Below the pieces are notes generated by a model, which was not told the origin of the DNA, did not search any database, and saw only the letters and a program-made list of their open reading frames with translations. A program made the translations under genes and the position numbers. A DNA stretch of 64,000 nucleotides from Brachypodius melanocephalos (Eukaryota > Chordata > Aves > Passeriformes > Pycnonotidae), in assembly GCA_013398615.1 (NCBI GenBank), contig VZSR01003807.1, positions 1,216,944-1,280,943 of the forward strand, written 5' to 3'. How positions within the stretch are numbered: position 1 is the stretch's first letter; each line of letters begins with the position of its first letter. Below are positions 47,711 through 61,600 of this stretch, in pieces.

Positions 47711-50700
47711 CGCCACCTCCCCCGGGCTGCGGTGCCGCCGGCGCTCTGGGCTGCCCGGGATCGCGGGCGTTCCGCGCCGTCGGCAGCGGGGCGAGTTGCC
47801 CCGGTGATGAGCTTGATTCCTTTCTTTCCCCGCTCCCTGGCTGCGCGGGAGGGCGGGATGCTCACCGAGCGAGAGGCACTGGGTCACACCGTAAAAGCAG
47901 GGAAGGTGCCAGCAGCGACAGCGCTGAAGTGGATTTTGCAGAAAGGAGACCTGGAGTAGGGGACGATCTCAGTTCCCCCGACGCCCGGGGTATGACCGTG
48001 GCTGGCGCCGGACACAGTCCCTTGCTGAAAATGGGCTGTAGGGAGTGTTTACACTGAATTAAATCTCTTCCTTTTAGTTTCTAGTTTTAGCCATGGTTAA
48101 AAATACAACACTGAAAACATTCCAGCTCTTGGCATGTTTGACACCTTAAAAAAATGCAGCCTGTTCCATGTCACATGCCAGGAAAAACAGGGGTGTGGAA
48201 AGACAGATGGCAAAAAGTATGGATTTTGAACCTTCTGAGAGCGATCTATCCAACGGTGAAGCGTGGCAGCCCTCGTGGAAATCCGCAGTAAAAGAATTGC
48301 CCGGTCTGGAGCAGTGGGTTATGTTACCGAGTGTGAGCTCTTGAAGGGGAAGGTCTAACAATGCTTGAAGAGACCTGACAGTATTCTTCAGATACTATGT
48401 CTCTTATTCAGAGTACTGATTCCCTTTGTTTTCTATTCTTTTATATTTATTCTATTCTTTCATTCTCTTATGATTACAGAGCTGGTTTCTTTCACTCTGT
48501 CCATATAATGACTTTAAGTCACCTGTTGTGAACTAAGTTATGTGCCTTCTACCAGGCAAAAAAAAAAATCTGCTTCTGCATTTGTAATCATCAATCCAAT
48601 TTAAAGAGAGCAGTGCTACTTTTAGCCTCCTCTCTCATATCCCTTGCAATGGGATTTCTAGGAGGCACGTGGGGCACACTGATACTGGGCATCATGGATC
48701 CTGACCAGCTTTGTGCCAGGTGCCTGCTGCCTGTGTTTCCACTGTCAGGAAGGTGTGATGCTGTGCTGCACACACATTGTATCTACAGCGAGAGAGCATA
48801 GGATGCAGCTCAGCTTTGTCTAGTTCACGATACCCAAAATTCTAGATAAATATTTGATAGTAATGGCCAAAGAGAGGTGTAGAAGGACACAAGACAACAA
48901 ATTTGGTTGTGCAAGCAACCTTTGAAAAGAAACTTAAATCTGAAGTTAGTTGTGAAATAATTTAAAGAGTGTGGTAAATAAATATGGTCAGTTTTCTCAG
49001 CCTCAGAGAGCTCTGCTGTGCTTTCTGCTTTGAATTATGTGGATCTGGAAGCAAAGCAAGCATGTTGTAGGCTGTTATGCTGCGCTGTATGGAAATAATA
49101 ATTTCCTAAAGCATCTAGAGAGTCCATCTGAAACTGGGCAAATAGATTTCTTTCCCCTCCTCTCCCTAAATACAGTTACAGTATGCATAATGTTGGCGTT
49201 TCTGTAGCCATTAACCAAAGAAGGCATGGTTCATCCAAATACTTGATACAAAGTGTTTAATTTTGGAAGCATCTGCCTCAACCGACTTCCTCTTTGACTT
49301 CTAAGCAGAAGTTAATATAAATTGTTTCTCCGAAGAAAAGGGATTCCTCTCATTTTGGCATTCGCCATTTCCATTTTAGTTCTTCCAACTGTACTACTGA
49401 GCCTTGGAACCTTTCCTGGCTCTTCATCTGATAGCTTCCTCTCCCCCAGCAGCTCCCCTGCTGGCATTCAACCTGATTGCTGGACATTTGCCCTGCCTGA
49501 CAAATTGTTCCTCCTTGTCTTGCTGTAGCAGAGCCACCGCCACCAGTCTCTTGCCAGTTCGGTTCAACATCCCAGGCTTGCGATCGCTTGTCCTGCAGAG
49601 CCCTGTTACCTCTGTGTCCTGGTCAGGCAGCTCAGGGGAATCTGCCCCTGCCTGCCTCAGTGAGACTCAGCTGCTGCGTGCACCATGGGCCCAGGATGGT
49701 TGGATTGGTCCTGGCTGCTCTCCCTGGCTATTGGTATCCTAAGGCAAGGAAATGGAGAGTAGCCCACATGCCTCAGAATCACTTGTGGATGTTGCAGCAT
49801 TTTCCGTGAGAGTGTTTTGGTCTGATGATATTCTTGCTGATACACCTGCTCCAAAAGTTTCATGTTTCCAGCCACAGCTCATTTTCCCTGTTAACTGATG
49901 TTGAAATCTGTAGTGATCTACCTGTGCTTGCTTAAGCATGGAAATTTAATCTCTTTCACCTCATGTTCGTTGGAGGACTTGGTAGAAAGCAAGCCAAGGA
50001 TGAATACTGAAGATAGTGATTTACTGGTCCTGGCCTCTCACTGTTTCAGTCCCTTTTTCATTCATATAACCATTATGATAAGGTGGTCCAGAGGATATAT
50101 GTAGTTGTCTTGGACCCTGGACAGCTGCTTCCCTCTTTCTTACCCCCACTATTTCCTGTATATCTCTTCTAACACCAAATTTATCTCCTGAACTCATAGC
50201 CCAGGACTGTAAGTTCTCAAACTATAAACATCTCCTACGTTTTCAAAACACCTTTGAGTGTGTTGGCTGTGTGGGAAGGGTGTTACAGAACATAGACGTG
50301 CAGTAACAGGACCGTGGCATCCTGTAACCATGATCCAGTCATTTTATAATGCTAGAGCACTGCAGCACCATGTGTGACTCTTAGCAAATGCCTAGAGTCA
50401 CTGCTCCTTCTCTTCCATCTTATCCTCATTGCAGCATCACTAATCATGGAGTTGGTAGCAGAAGCCCTGCAGGCGCTGTGAACTCAGTTTCAGAAGAGAA
50501 TTAGGCTAACAGGGTCATTTCACACCCCAGTGAAATAAGTTTTGTCCTGTTTGTTGCTTCACCATAATTTTCTGTGTCTAGATAGCTCAGGCCTTCTGAC
50601 CGAGGGCTTTTGGATGCTGCAACAGAGCTTCCTCTTCCCAACAAGCCTCCAGTTGCTGGCATTTCTCCCTTTATAACTTCTTCATTCTAATGCCCACAGC

Positions 50701-53700
50701 GGTAGAAATGAAGGTTAACTGAGCAGAGAGAAATCTGGAAATACAAGATGAGATTGAGCATGAATGTAATATAGATGGATTATTTTTGAAATATGCCATA
50801 AACCATGAGGGGAATAGGTGGAAAACTAGCAGTATGTGAGAGCCCCTTTGCCTGCTGTAGTGGCCAGCCTTTGATAATACAGCTGATTTGGCGTCAGTTG
50901 ATGCCACTGGGTTCTCTCTGGGTCAGTGAAAGATAGTTTAGATATTCAGTTTACAGCAAGTTCTCACTGTTCTCTTAATGCCATCCCTCTTTATCCATAA
51001 GTATGTAACATACATATGGAATCAAGGTCTGATTTTTCCTTTATTTTTTAGTTCTTGCTTTTTTTCCTTCGAATGGACACTCAGTATTTGAGCAGTAAAA
51101 GATTTGGATGTGAAATAACTAAACTTTTCATTGGAAAAAATGCCGTATGCTTTAGGAAGTGGTGAACATTTTATGTGGAGGAAAGACAGGTAAGAGTGTT
51201 TGGTTAGCTTCATTGATTGTGTTTTAAGGGAGAAGCTTGACTTATATGCCTTTGTTTTGCTTAGCCTTAAGAACTTTGGCACCAAGCAAAGGATTAACCC
51301 TTTTACCTCCCTCCTTAACATTGCTTTAAAGCAACAAATAATCAATATAGCAAAAACTTTTTAGTTGGGCTTGTTAGAATCACGCTTTTTAAAAACCCAA
51401 AAATTAAAGGCAGCTTTTGAGTGCAGTAAAACCTCAATAACCAGCAAGTCCTGTTCTAATAACACTCTGAGAAGCATTTATTGGTGAGTTTGTGTCATGC
51501 CCAGCCACTGTCAGCTGTGCTGAACAATGCTCATGTCAGACACATGGGCACGCTTCTACCCGTGTCTTCCATTTTGAAATTCAGATGTTGTTTTGCAGCA
51601 AGCTGACTACATATAGCAAATGTAATTTGTGATTCTTTTTTATATATTTTGCAGCTGGTTGTTGAAGTCAAGTATATGACCAGATTTTTCCCTCTCTTTC
51701 TCGTTCGTCTTTTTCAGCTTTGAAATGTGTTGCATGAGGCCCCATTTCTTACAAATAGGTTCTTTTTTTAACCCTGGTGAACAAAAGTTTGTTTATTTGT
51801 CTTCTTTCTGGAAGAAGGCATTGTTGTGTGTTGCAAACAAAAGCTGATCAGATATGGATTTTTTCTAATCTGTGTTGATGACAAATAGCCTTGAAGGCTT
51901 TTTCTCTAGAATTTCCAGTCATAATTCACTTTTGTTATTATTGAAATAGTTGATTCTTTTGCTCCCAGTTTCTTCAAACATGTAAGAACTTGTTTATTCT
52001 ACAAAAAACCAAAGTTACTTCTCATGTTTTGTTGGTGACAGACATGAATCAGGCAGTTCAGATAGCACGACACAGTTCAACACTATCCCATCTTTTCACT
52101 TGGTCCTCTGCATGTTCTCTGTGTGAAAAGACAATGGAGAGAGCACAAACTTCCTTCTCTTCCCTGACAATGGGCGGGACTTGTCAACTGTCTGCTTCAT
52201 CATAGCCCCAAGTGCACTTCAAATAACCACAGACATCAATTGCTTGAAGGTTTGTATCCTCCAACCATGTCTTATCCTATTTTATTCTTTGCTAGATCCC
52301 ATGGAAGGTCTTTTGAATGTGGACAGAGCTCCTCAGAGTTGCTGGCTCTGAGGTGTGCTGGGCTGTACAGCCCAAGATACAATGAGCCATATTTTTAAGT
52401 TCAAAAAGTGATCCTTTTCTTTTAAGGAACTGCTGCCTAACTACTTCCATCTTATATATAATCTATGAAACTGTTAGATCCTATCTCTGACCAGAAATTT
52501 TAACAACTGTTACCAAAATTAATTCATTCCAGGAGCTTTTTGTTTGCCCTTGCTGGAGGTCGAGGTTACGAGTTGTGGTGCCAACAAGGGCAATGATGGT
52601 TGGGAAGGCATCAGCTTCTATGGAGTGGAAGGCTGATTTGCTCTGTCCTGCAGGGAATGATGCATCCTGCTGCATGACAGCCTCATACCTTCACTCTGCC
52701 TTGCCCATGCTGCTTTTTGATCCCTCTGTGCTCAGCCTTTTGTCGTCAGGGCTGGCTCACAGCAGCGGTGTCATTGCTGAATTGAGGGTGTGCAGGGAGC
52801 CTTGGGTAGAGGTGTTCCTTCCAGTGCTGTCTTCTCTTGCCTCAAATACAGCAAAATAAAGAGCTGGATGTCTTGGATCCAGGACAAGGATGAACTTGGC
52901 TCACTTTCAAGTTTAAAATTGGTCCCCAGCTGCTTTGCTTGTCCTGTAAATGGCAAGAAGACAGAGCTTCCTTTAAACTCTCTGGATAAAACCCACTGGC
53001 AGCTATGGCTACACATCTTTAAGTTGCTCTGACTGCACATAGCAGTGTTACAGTGTTCTCTGGACCTCACTTCTGTCCTTTACTGCTGTGGTTGAAGTCA
53101 AGCCCTGATTTATCCTCGTGCAGACAGAAGTGTGATAGTCCAGCCTTGTGTGTGGGACTCAATCCAATGGTTGGGTTCTCCCATCTCTCTTCACTTCTGG
53201 GCCGTGATTCCTCTCTCATGCATGCTTCAGGAATGAAGTGCCAACTCCATTTCGAAGGCAAAGGATATTGTCCTAGAAGGAGTTGGAAATAATTGGACAC
53301 ACCTGCTGTCAGGCATCACACATTGAGTGGTGTGGCATTTCCATGCAAACAGCAGCACACCACAGTACAAATGCTGATAGATACTAGAAAGCAGACTTTT
53401 GCTCTGTTTTTTCCTTTAAATGTTAAAACATCTGAGAATCTGTTTCCTGGATTGAGACAACCTGTATTACATTTGTGTTCTTGGCAAAAACTTCCTGTAC
53501 TAAATTTCCTTTTGGCCACAATATGTGATCAAGCAGAGCCCAGGCCTTTCCTCTTAGATGAGCTCTGTCAGGCAAGTTCTTTTTAAGAGCATGGGATCAC
53601 CCTCGGGTATACCACAAATACCTGGCTGCTAGAAACCCTGTATTTCACAGATGAGTGATAGTGGGAGTATAGCATGTTTTTGTGTTTAGAAGATGGTTTT

Positions 53701-54874
53701 AGACACTTCTTATCATGATCTCATAGCTCTTGGCCATAAAAATCTGCCTGCCTTCTCAGTGAAATGAGAGGCTAGATCAGGAGAATGTTATCAGATGTCT
53801 GAGAAGTATATTTCTAGAAAGGCAGAGACCAGAAATAAGAAAAAAGCAGCTGCAGTGGAATGTAGGGTTCCTGTGTTGTGTTAAAACATGGTTGAGTTCT
53901 GTTATTCTTTGAACAGCAGGAGTGTGAAAATCCTGCGTGGTTACTCCTGGCCGTTCCCTCTCCATACAATATTTCCATCCTGTTCCTTCCCTAGGATGCC
54001 ACCGTGTCCAGAAGCAGTGACCTGCTCAGGATGGAGGGTGCAGCTCACTGCCTCTACCTGTGGGACCATCCAATGTACCAACGAGTCCCAGCCACAACTA
54101 GGAATAGAAATGCAATCATGATGTTGTAATTATTCAACAAATAGGAACAACAATCATTTTTCAAATTATTTCCCACCCTTTCATTTTTCAGTGTGGGCTG
54201 CATGTACTTCTGGGGGGCATGCCTAGTGTGAAGAGATTGTTTAAATTTCCCAGCTTGGGATTATTTTCAGAAATGCAGCTTCTTAGAAGAATGGATTTCA
54301 GGTTTTGTGCTGTGGATGCCGTGTGGCTCCTTCAACACCGGTGAATATTTATTCCAGAGCAGCCGTCACTGACGTGGTGCAATGATGTGTCCTGTTGGGG
54401 CTGGATCCAGCTGTGGCTTGGCCCAATGGGCACACAGCTGTTTCACTGCCCCACGACCCCCTGCTTGTGCATGTGGGGCTTGATATCCCTAAGGCCCCTT
54501 CTCCTTTTGTTGTTTCTGTCCCTGTGTGTTGCTAGTGGCTGCCAAAGAAATGCCTAGTAGAAAACTGGAAATATAATACATGTTAAAGCTATTTGTGGAG
54601 AAACCATTTCGGGAGATTTAGGCCAGGTTAAACCTTCATATATTTTGTAGAGTAAATTAGTGTGGTATTGATAACCTTCCCCTCAGAGGACCTGCCTTCA
54701 GTCAGTCTTAAAATGTAATCAGTGCCATCTTTAAGCAGTGCTTTCACTTTATAGTCAGTTCTGTAGCAGTGGTTGTTATAGTTCCAGCAGTGTGACATAA
54801 TGTCATCTGTGTCATGTTTCTGAGAAGATGAAGCTGCTCTTCTGATTTTTAGTCATTCTTGGATTTTATTTCAG
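47711..54874 (+). other. C1orf198: C1orf198 intron 1
   Basis: Intron DNA, GC-rich to about 47990 and then average. Moderately GC patches with chance open frames on both strands occur at 48590-48800, 49320-49880 and 52480-53590; I recognise no protein in them. No CR1 copy was recognised. Confidence 0.75.
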
Positions 54875-54925
54875 GATATAACTTGGCAAGATGAACACTC
54901 AGCTCCGTTCTCCTGGGAAACGAAG
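54875..54925 (+). CDS. C1orf198: C1orf198 homologue exon 2 (51 nt)
   Basis: A 17-codon exon encoding DITWQDEHSAPFSWETK, which differs from the human segment at one residue as I recall it (DLTWQDEHSAPFSWETK). Flanked by TTTCAG and GTAAAT; both introns are phase 0, so skipping it would keep the frame. The following exon (SQMEFSI... in human) was not found to the right edge. Confidence 0.92.
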
Positions 54926-55812
54926 GTAAATAAACAGCTTTATTTTTTAAATGTTGGTTTGTCATTTTATACTTCTGCATTTATTGTCTTCATTTTGATA
55001 CTTGATTGATTAATGTCAACTTATTCTATGCAAGCTGTGTAAAGTGACCATCCTGGAAATGAAACAGGACTGGTAGGCTTTGATTTACATCAGGAGAACC
55101 ACAAAATGTACTTCATGAGCTGATGTTCTGGCTTTGAGTGCAGGTGTAAAACCAATTCATTGCAAATTATTTGATTTTTTTGTTGCAAACTTTTAAATCA
55201 ACTTTCCATATTTCATAAGACCCTTGTCTCAGATACCATGTAAACATAGCTGCATTTCACTTTTGAAGTCAGGAGTAAAGTAGCTAGAAAATAGTGTGAG
55301 GAATGTGCAGATATCTCAAAACTTCACTGGATTCTTTCTGAAAGCCTGTATAGTACTTCATCTTTTTATTATGAACTAGAATGTTGTCTTAGGGCAAATG
55401 TAGTGAAACTTGTTAACCTAGGGGCGTGCTAAAAGCATCATATTATTTCCTCTCCAAAAGGTTCCTTAAAAAAATAACATATTTTTCTGTGGTGGGTTGG
55501 TTTGGGGTTTCTTTTACGCCTCATTTTACCTCTGGTATTTTGTCAAAGCATTATTTATGATGGGATTCTCATATGGCTAACACAGAGCCAAAGTTCTCCA
55601 TCTTTCTGAACCTGCAGTGTGAGGTTGTTCTGTATGTGTGGTGGGAAATCAAGTTTACTTCTTTTTGTTGGAGAAACTCTGGGAGCAAAACCGCAGCTCA
55701 TTGTCTTTCTCAACTGGGTATGGCCAGCATGTTAATTTAATCACACATTTCAGACTTTGTGGGTTTTGCCTTATCTGCCAGAGAAAGCTGCTACTGCCCT
55801 GCTTCCTATTTC

Positions 55813-55828
55813 TTTTTTTTTTTTTTTT
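55813..55828 (+). repeat. Poly(T) tract, T16
   Basis: Run of 16 thymines in C1orf198 intron 2. Confidence 0.9.
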
Positions 55829-57818
55829 GCCCTTGAACTATGTAGATAATCATGTATGACCTTATGAATATAATCTTAGCCTAATACAGAGTAATTATTT
55901 GGAAATGCCAGTGAATACTAAATTAATCCAGTTGACCTGAGATTTAGCCCTCCCTGCTCAAGGTCACTGCCTGTAGCTGCACCCCATCTGTGCTTTGCAG
56001 AAGCTGATTAACCTATCACTTGATGTGACTCCTGGGTCCTGGCAGCCTGCAGTGCTGCAGTTTAAGAGAAACCAATCCCAGTCTTCATTTGCCTTAAAAC
56101 TCCTTTAAAAGCTGAGATGGTTCAGGAACCAGGGGAGGATTTCCTGCAGTGGAAACTTGGTCACTCAGGCAAGCCTTGTCTTACAGGACCCTTAGAAGAA
56201 GCAGACGCTGGCTTTTAGTATAATACTGAAGAGGTTTTTAATGTGCAAATACTTGGGTGAAGCTCCCAAGAAAGGAAAAAATGCCAGAAAAGTGTTGACC
56301 TCATTGACAGTAAGGTGAAATAAATAATACATTGGAGACAGCAGTGTTGTCTTTCTCACTTCTTGCTCCAAACACAAAACCTCAGGTTTGGGAATGTAGC
56401 AGCTGTAATCATATTTTTAAGCTCTGTCTTGATAAGATTTTCAGAGTTCTGAATACCTGAACTTTCTAGAGATACTGCTTCATACAATGCACTGACTAGT
56501 GATGCATGATGAGATACATCTGCGACTTGAGTGGATTTTCTCTTTAACTGATAGTCCTCTTTTCTTTTTAATGCTTGTATGTCTACTGAAGTGTTTTTTA
56601 ACCCAGCCTGTGGTTCATTGCTTGCCTGATGAAGGGTATTTCTACTCTCCTCCTGGTGTCTCAAAATGAGACCAAGTGGATAAATGCACTAGTTTCATCC
56701 TTTACTGTAATGAATTTGGGAACACACAATGATACAGGAACACTTGTGTGGTCACTGAAGAGAAAAGTGAGCAGGGGAGAAAGTTGTTTTAGAAGTAATT
56801 GTTGTGGGTGATCAAGCTGTGTTTCCCTCTTTCCCCTCTCCCTCCTTGCTGACCAGAAATAAAAGCTGTGCCAGAGCTCTAAGCTGAAAAGTTGCATGAC
56901 CTTTTTCTTTAGCAAAAGTCTAGAGAATCCATTTTGTCTGGATTTACAGGGTATGGGCTGGTCAGTTCCTGTGGATCCTTCCTTTTGGTTTTTCCCCAGT
57001 GCCTCATTTTGTATCAGTCTTTCAACCAAATCCTTCCACTGCTGACTCTTCCTTTTCAAAGTAGAGATCTTGCTTTGGTCTTAATCTTTGATCTTCCCTA
57101 ACCAGTACTTTTATGAGGTAATCCTGGAAGGCAATTTTGAATGAGGTATCAGCTGAGGAAAAAGCAGCCTGACTCAAGTGGTCCCACGTGAGGAAACCTG
57201 AATGAGCTGTTCAAGAAGGTTGGTGTGTTGTAATGCATTGTTCAGCATCCTGTGAGCCAGACCTGTTCCCACTGTTATTTAAGGCTGTCTGGCTCTTTCC
57301 ATTCCCTGAGCTCTATCCGTGATGGATTGTTCTTTCCACAATACTCTTCTCCCTCATCTCTCTTTAATGCAGAGCTTTTTGTTTGGTTTTGGGTTTTAGC
57401 ATGTTATTGCCTGAGTATGCATGAATGTGCTCTGGCTTACCCGAGGAAGGGAACGGGGCTTTTGCAGAGCAGGAGAAAGTAAAGATGTAAATCAGTAAAA
57501 CCAATAGGCTTTTTTTTTTTTTAAACACTGAGACACAGAAAATACTAATTTTGCCAGTTTATTTTTCTGTAACTAACATGAGGGAAACTGAGAGGGTAGT
57601 AAGAAGTGCAGAGAAGAAGGGAGGTCATGTATTCTCCCAGGCTGAAGGCTCTCAGCTGTAACAGTGATGCCAGTGGGGATTCTAGCTGATAAAGTATGGA
57701 CAATCTTTTCCCACTGTAGCTAGTTCCATGGATTCCCTGCTTCCATGGTAGTCAAACTTACCCAGAGAACAGTGTACTGAATTGCTGTCATTTTGTGCAG
57801 AACACTATTGAAGGGCTT

Positions 57819-57869
57819 GATAAATTCACTTGTGTAAACTGATAAATTTACTTGGGTCACAAGTAAACT
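57819..57869 (+). repeat. Imperfect 22/29-nt tandem duplication
   Basis: Two adjacent units begin GATAAATT and end TAAACT: 57819-57840 (22 nt) and 57841-57869 (29 nt). The second has about seven extra bases (around TCACAAG). Confidence 0.7.
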
Positions 57870-58585
57870 TTCTGTATTCTCACTTTAAACACAAATGTGT
57901 GATATGGCTGCAGTCGTTCATATCACAACAAACGCTTGAATAGCTTCACTGTTTTTAGAAGAGTATTTCTTGTCTCACCTTTTTGTTTTTAAATCCTCAA
58001 ACAAGTCAAACGAAGTGGAGCTACAATGTAAATTGCCGAGTTCGCTGTTATACAGCATTTAAAATAATATTTTTAGTAGATAACGATAACATTTCTTGGA
58101 AAACTTGAGAAGTGGCGAGTTCTCTTGGCACTGCAAATGGGCTGACATTTTAAAACTAAAGATTGAATTGGAGGGAGTGATTTGGTTCATGGGTGGAGCC
58201 CTCGTGGACATAACATGTCTTGAAATGTGGGTTACACTTTTAGCTGGAGCTCTAGCCAGGTTTGCGAATTCAGAGCATTCTATTTATGGCTTCAGGTTTA
58301 CGTGAGATGAAAGATGACATTTTGGCTGGGGTTAGCCTTTGAGGTTTCTCGGTTTGTTTGAAGTGAAAATTCAGTGAAACTCAGCACGGACCTCAAGATA
58401 TAAATGGAAAACAAGAATCATGCCTAAACTTGGAAGTAAAATTTCTCTGCCACTCTTCCTGAACTCGAAACTTTATGTGATTTGTGGTTTTAGATTTGGG
58501 AGGGGATTAATTTATTTAGTAATGGGCAGAAAATATTTCAGTTTGCCACCTCAGTTAACACACAGAATGCACTGAGCAGCATAAG

Positions 58586-58603
58586 AATAAATTGCAATTT
58601 ATT
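58586..58603. repeat. Perfect 18-bp palindrome
   Basis: AATAAATTGCAATTTATT is its own reverse complement. AT-rich, in C1orf198 intron 2. The centre ATTGCAAT resembles a C/EBP-type half-site pair. Confidence 0.85.
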
Positions 58604-61600
58604 TCTGATTCATGCTATTAATGAAAATAGGTTTTATTCCAAATGTTTTAAATTGAGACATGCATATCTAAAGATTTCTTTTTCTTGATACAGGTAGAAC
58701 AGTTCCTGACTCTCTTCTATTTTCAACAGGCCCTAAGGTATTTGTTGAAAAGAGAAGCCTTTGAGGTGTGTTTAAAGTTAACAAACAAACAAAAAAAAAT
58801 GCAAAATGAAGAAGCAACAAGCTTCAGTCCCTTCAATAATCTGGTTGCTGCCTCCCCGTCTGAATTCCCTAATTATATTGGTACAGAAGTGATCTAATCC
58901 AGCAATGATTTAGGAAGAAAACAACTATGTTGCATTTGTAATAAACATGCTTTACCAACTGTTTCCTTTATCTAAAATTGAGGCAGTCTTCAATATTCTT
59001 CTTTGTACAAGCCCTAGCTGATGTTTTGTTTTAAATAGAACAGTGGAAGAAGACAATTTTTTTCCTTCCTTCCTTAGCAGCATGATATTATAATTGTTTG
59101 TTACAAGCTATAATTTGGTGTGATTATTTTTACCAAGCTGGCATAAATGGCAGTGCTTCCTTGGGAGGAGAGTGATCCCTGAGCTTCTGAGATTAGCCTT
59201 CCCTTTTTGATTTAGACTATGTGTGTTTAAAATGCAGTGCTGTAAAACTCCTGTTGACTATTAGTTCTCAAGCAAAAAAAAACCCACCAAACTCAACTTG
59301 TGATAATAGAAGCTGTTTGTGTTCAAGGTTTATTTTATTCTGTATGGCCAAGTGTAAGGATTCAGTTACCTGCATCAATCTGTGTTGGTTTTGAGCATAA
59401 AACCAGGCACTGTCAGTACAAGCTTACTCAAGCTAGCCAGGAACAGTGGCAGACTGGACTGAGTTCATATCAGCAGATTATAGAATGGAATTTCCTCCAA
59501 ATGTCCATACTATATGGCTTTGGCATTGTCCTTCTGTATGGTCTAAAATTACTTAGATTGGTTTCGAGTGCTTTGCTCTATTTTTTTCCCCTTGCAATTT
59601 GCCTCTGCTGACCTAAGGATTTCTTTCTGACTCTGAAAAGATCCTGAAAACACCCACGGTGTGCACAGGAAACAAAGCAAAAACTGCAGCTGCTTTGGGC
59701 CCTATATTTATTTTGGTTTTGTCCATTCAGCAAAGCAAAGTCATCTTCTAAATCTTTTAAAGTTGGCTTCCTTACCTCTGCCTTTATCAGGCTGTGCTTA
59801 AAACAAGTTGCTTTTGACAGTGTTTCTGTAGTCTTTGTCTCAACAATTTGGATTTTTCAGCCTGCCAAGCAAAACAATTTGTTTTGGCTGTATTTGCGTG
59901 ACTGCTCAGTAAAATACTACACATTCCTGATGAGTGAATAAGATGCTTTAAAAGTTCCTGGGTTCTTTGTGGTCATCTTGCTTTTAATACGTACTTGTGA
60001 ACTGAGGCCTGATTTCATACAGTATTATTAAATCGTGACATTCTCAGTGTCTGGTGCCTCTCTTTCAGCACACATTGTTTCCCATGAGTATATATACAGC
60101 CACTGTTACAATTTAGGGGATTATTGCTGCCTTGAGACTGAAGTTTGGTCTAAAATTTTAATCCAATAAACAAAATTCCTAAATACCTTCATATGGTCTT
60201 TTTAAGGAAAGATGGACATGCAACTTCCTAAAACCTGCAATTTATAGTATTATTTATATTTATGATAGAGAAAAATGATCAAGACAGGACATCCTTTATT
60301 TACACCCTTGCAGTGGTTTGAGACCACAGGGTAAGACTGAAAAGAACACAGAGTTCTAGGTTTGCTTTACCTCAAAATATTTCTTTGTGCATGCTTTCAC
60401 ATGCACTCTCTCCCCCCTCTTAATGTGTTGAGAAAGATTTGTTCATGCAATATCTTGAAAATACTACTGCTGTTAATAGCTTTTATTTGAATTCCAGTAA
60501 TTTCTAGAAATTACAGTTGGGATTGTACTAGTCTTCCTGTAAACTCTTGAGACTTTCTGGGCTGAACAATTCCCAGAAATACAATTTGGACAGATGGTAG
60601 GAAAAAGAAAATATTTTTATTTTATTCCTCAGATGGGGAATTACACGTACAGAAACTGCAGCTCGTGTAAAGTAATACAAAATCAATGAAAGCAGCGGGG
60701 AACTGAAACCCTCTCTCCAGAATCCCAGACTGTGCCTGGAAGAAAATTCACTTTTGACCATGAAATCGCATCCCACTGTTCAGTGTTTGCCTGCCCAGGG
60801 TGGCAGCTGGTGGTGCCACAAGTGCAGTTCTGCCTCTGAGTGCTGCATGGGCAGGTGCAGCTCACAGAAACCCTGCCCCAGCCTGGGGAAGGCAAACCTC
60901 CACAGGTGAGCTGCTACCCTGCGTTTGGCTGGGGCCAGGAGAGGTGTGCATCCAGATATTCTCATGGCTGGCAAACCTAAAGGAAAAGGACATTTTTTGA
61001 GAGGGAGGGGGTGGTTGCTGTCTTTTAAATATCGTTTCCTTCCGCTGCTGACGCAACCAATTGCCGATTTGCAATCTGATGTAAGGAATTGAGAGCAGAA
61101 CTCTAATTAAAATCACATTTGTAGTGTCTAGTGACTCATTAGAGTGTATAGTGCTACTCATTACTTAGATGTCAGCATAGGGTGTTTCACACATGGGCCT
61201 TTTCCGTCTCTGAAATTATCTTCCTACTTAGGCTGCTGCTTTGTTGTTTGGTTTGTTTTTTCCTTGCGGGGGAGGGTGTTCCATTGCCAATTTTTTAACT
61301 GGAAAGATATTGCCTATTAATCATTTTCTTCCGTCAGCTACATTTCTTAGGGGTTTAGATGCATTAAATAACCTCAGGAGTCAAATAGAAGCATTATATA
61401 TATTTCAGGGAAAACAGAATATCTTGTGACTGGTCCACGGAAGTTCTTGGCTTCTGGAATTAAGTGCTGGAAGCAGAATCATCCGTGTGACCTCCCGGAG
61501 CTGTATTTACATCAAGCTGAGACACAGTGCTTTCAGAACCTGTCGGGGTAGTCTTGTCTTCTTTGCCTTCCTTGTGGGAGAACGAAAACTCCTGAAGAAG

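Larger units (their letters stand above)
47080..47990. promoter_or_regulatory. C1orf198: CpG island at the C1orf198 start
   Basis: Abrupt rise in GC and CpG over the 5' flank, exon 1 and early intron 1 of C1orf198, interrupted by the assembly gap. A TTTATAG TATA-like element lies at about 47400-47406, some 110 bp upstream of the ATG. The long minus-strand frame 47027-47887 passes through the gap and is a GC artefact. Confidence 0.8.

Noticed and set aside
47027..47887. 286-residue minus-strand frame through the N gap
   Set aside because: Spans unknown bases and GC-rich island; Arg/Pro-rich artefact antisense to C1orf198.
52480..53590. Cluster of frames on both strands in C1orf198 intron 1
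   Set aside because: Moderate GC lowers stop density; none matched a known protein or had paired splice sites.
58685..58897. 70-residue frame as possible next C1orf198 exon
   Set aside because: Does not resemble the SQMEFSI segment expected after exon 2.
60778..60910. GC-richer block ending CCACAG followed by GTGAG
   Set aside because: Looks exon-like at one edge but encodes nothing recognisable in any frame.
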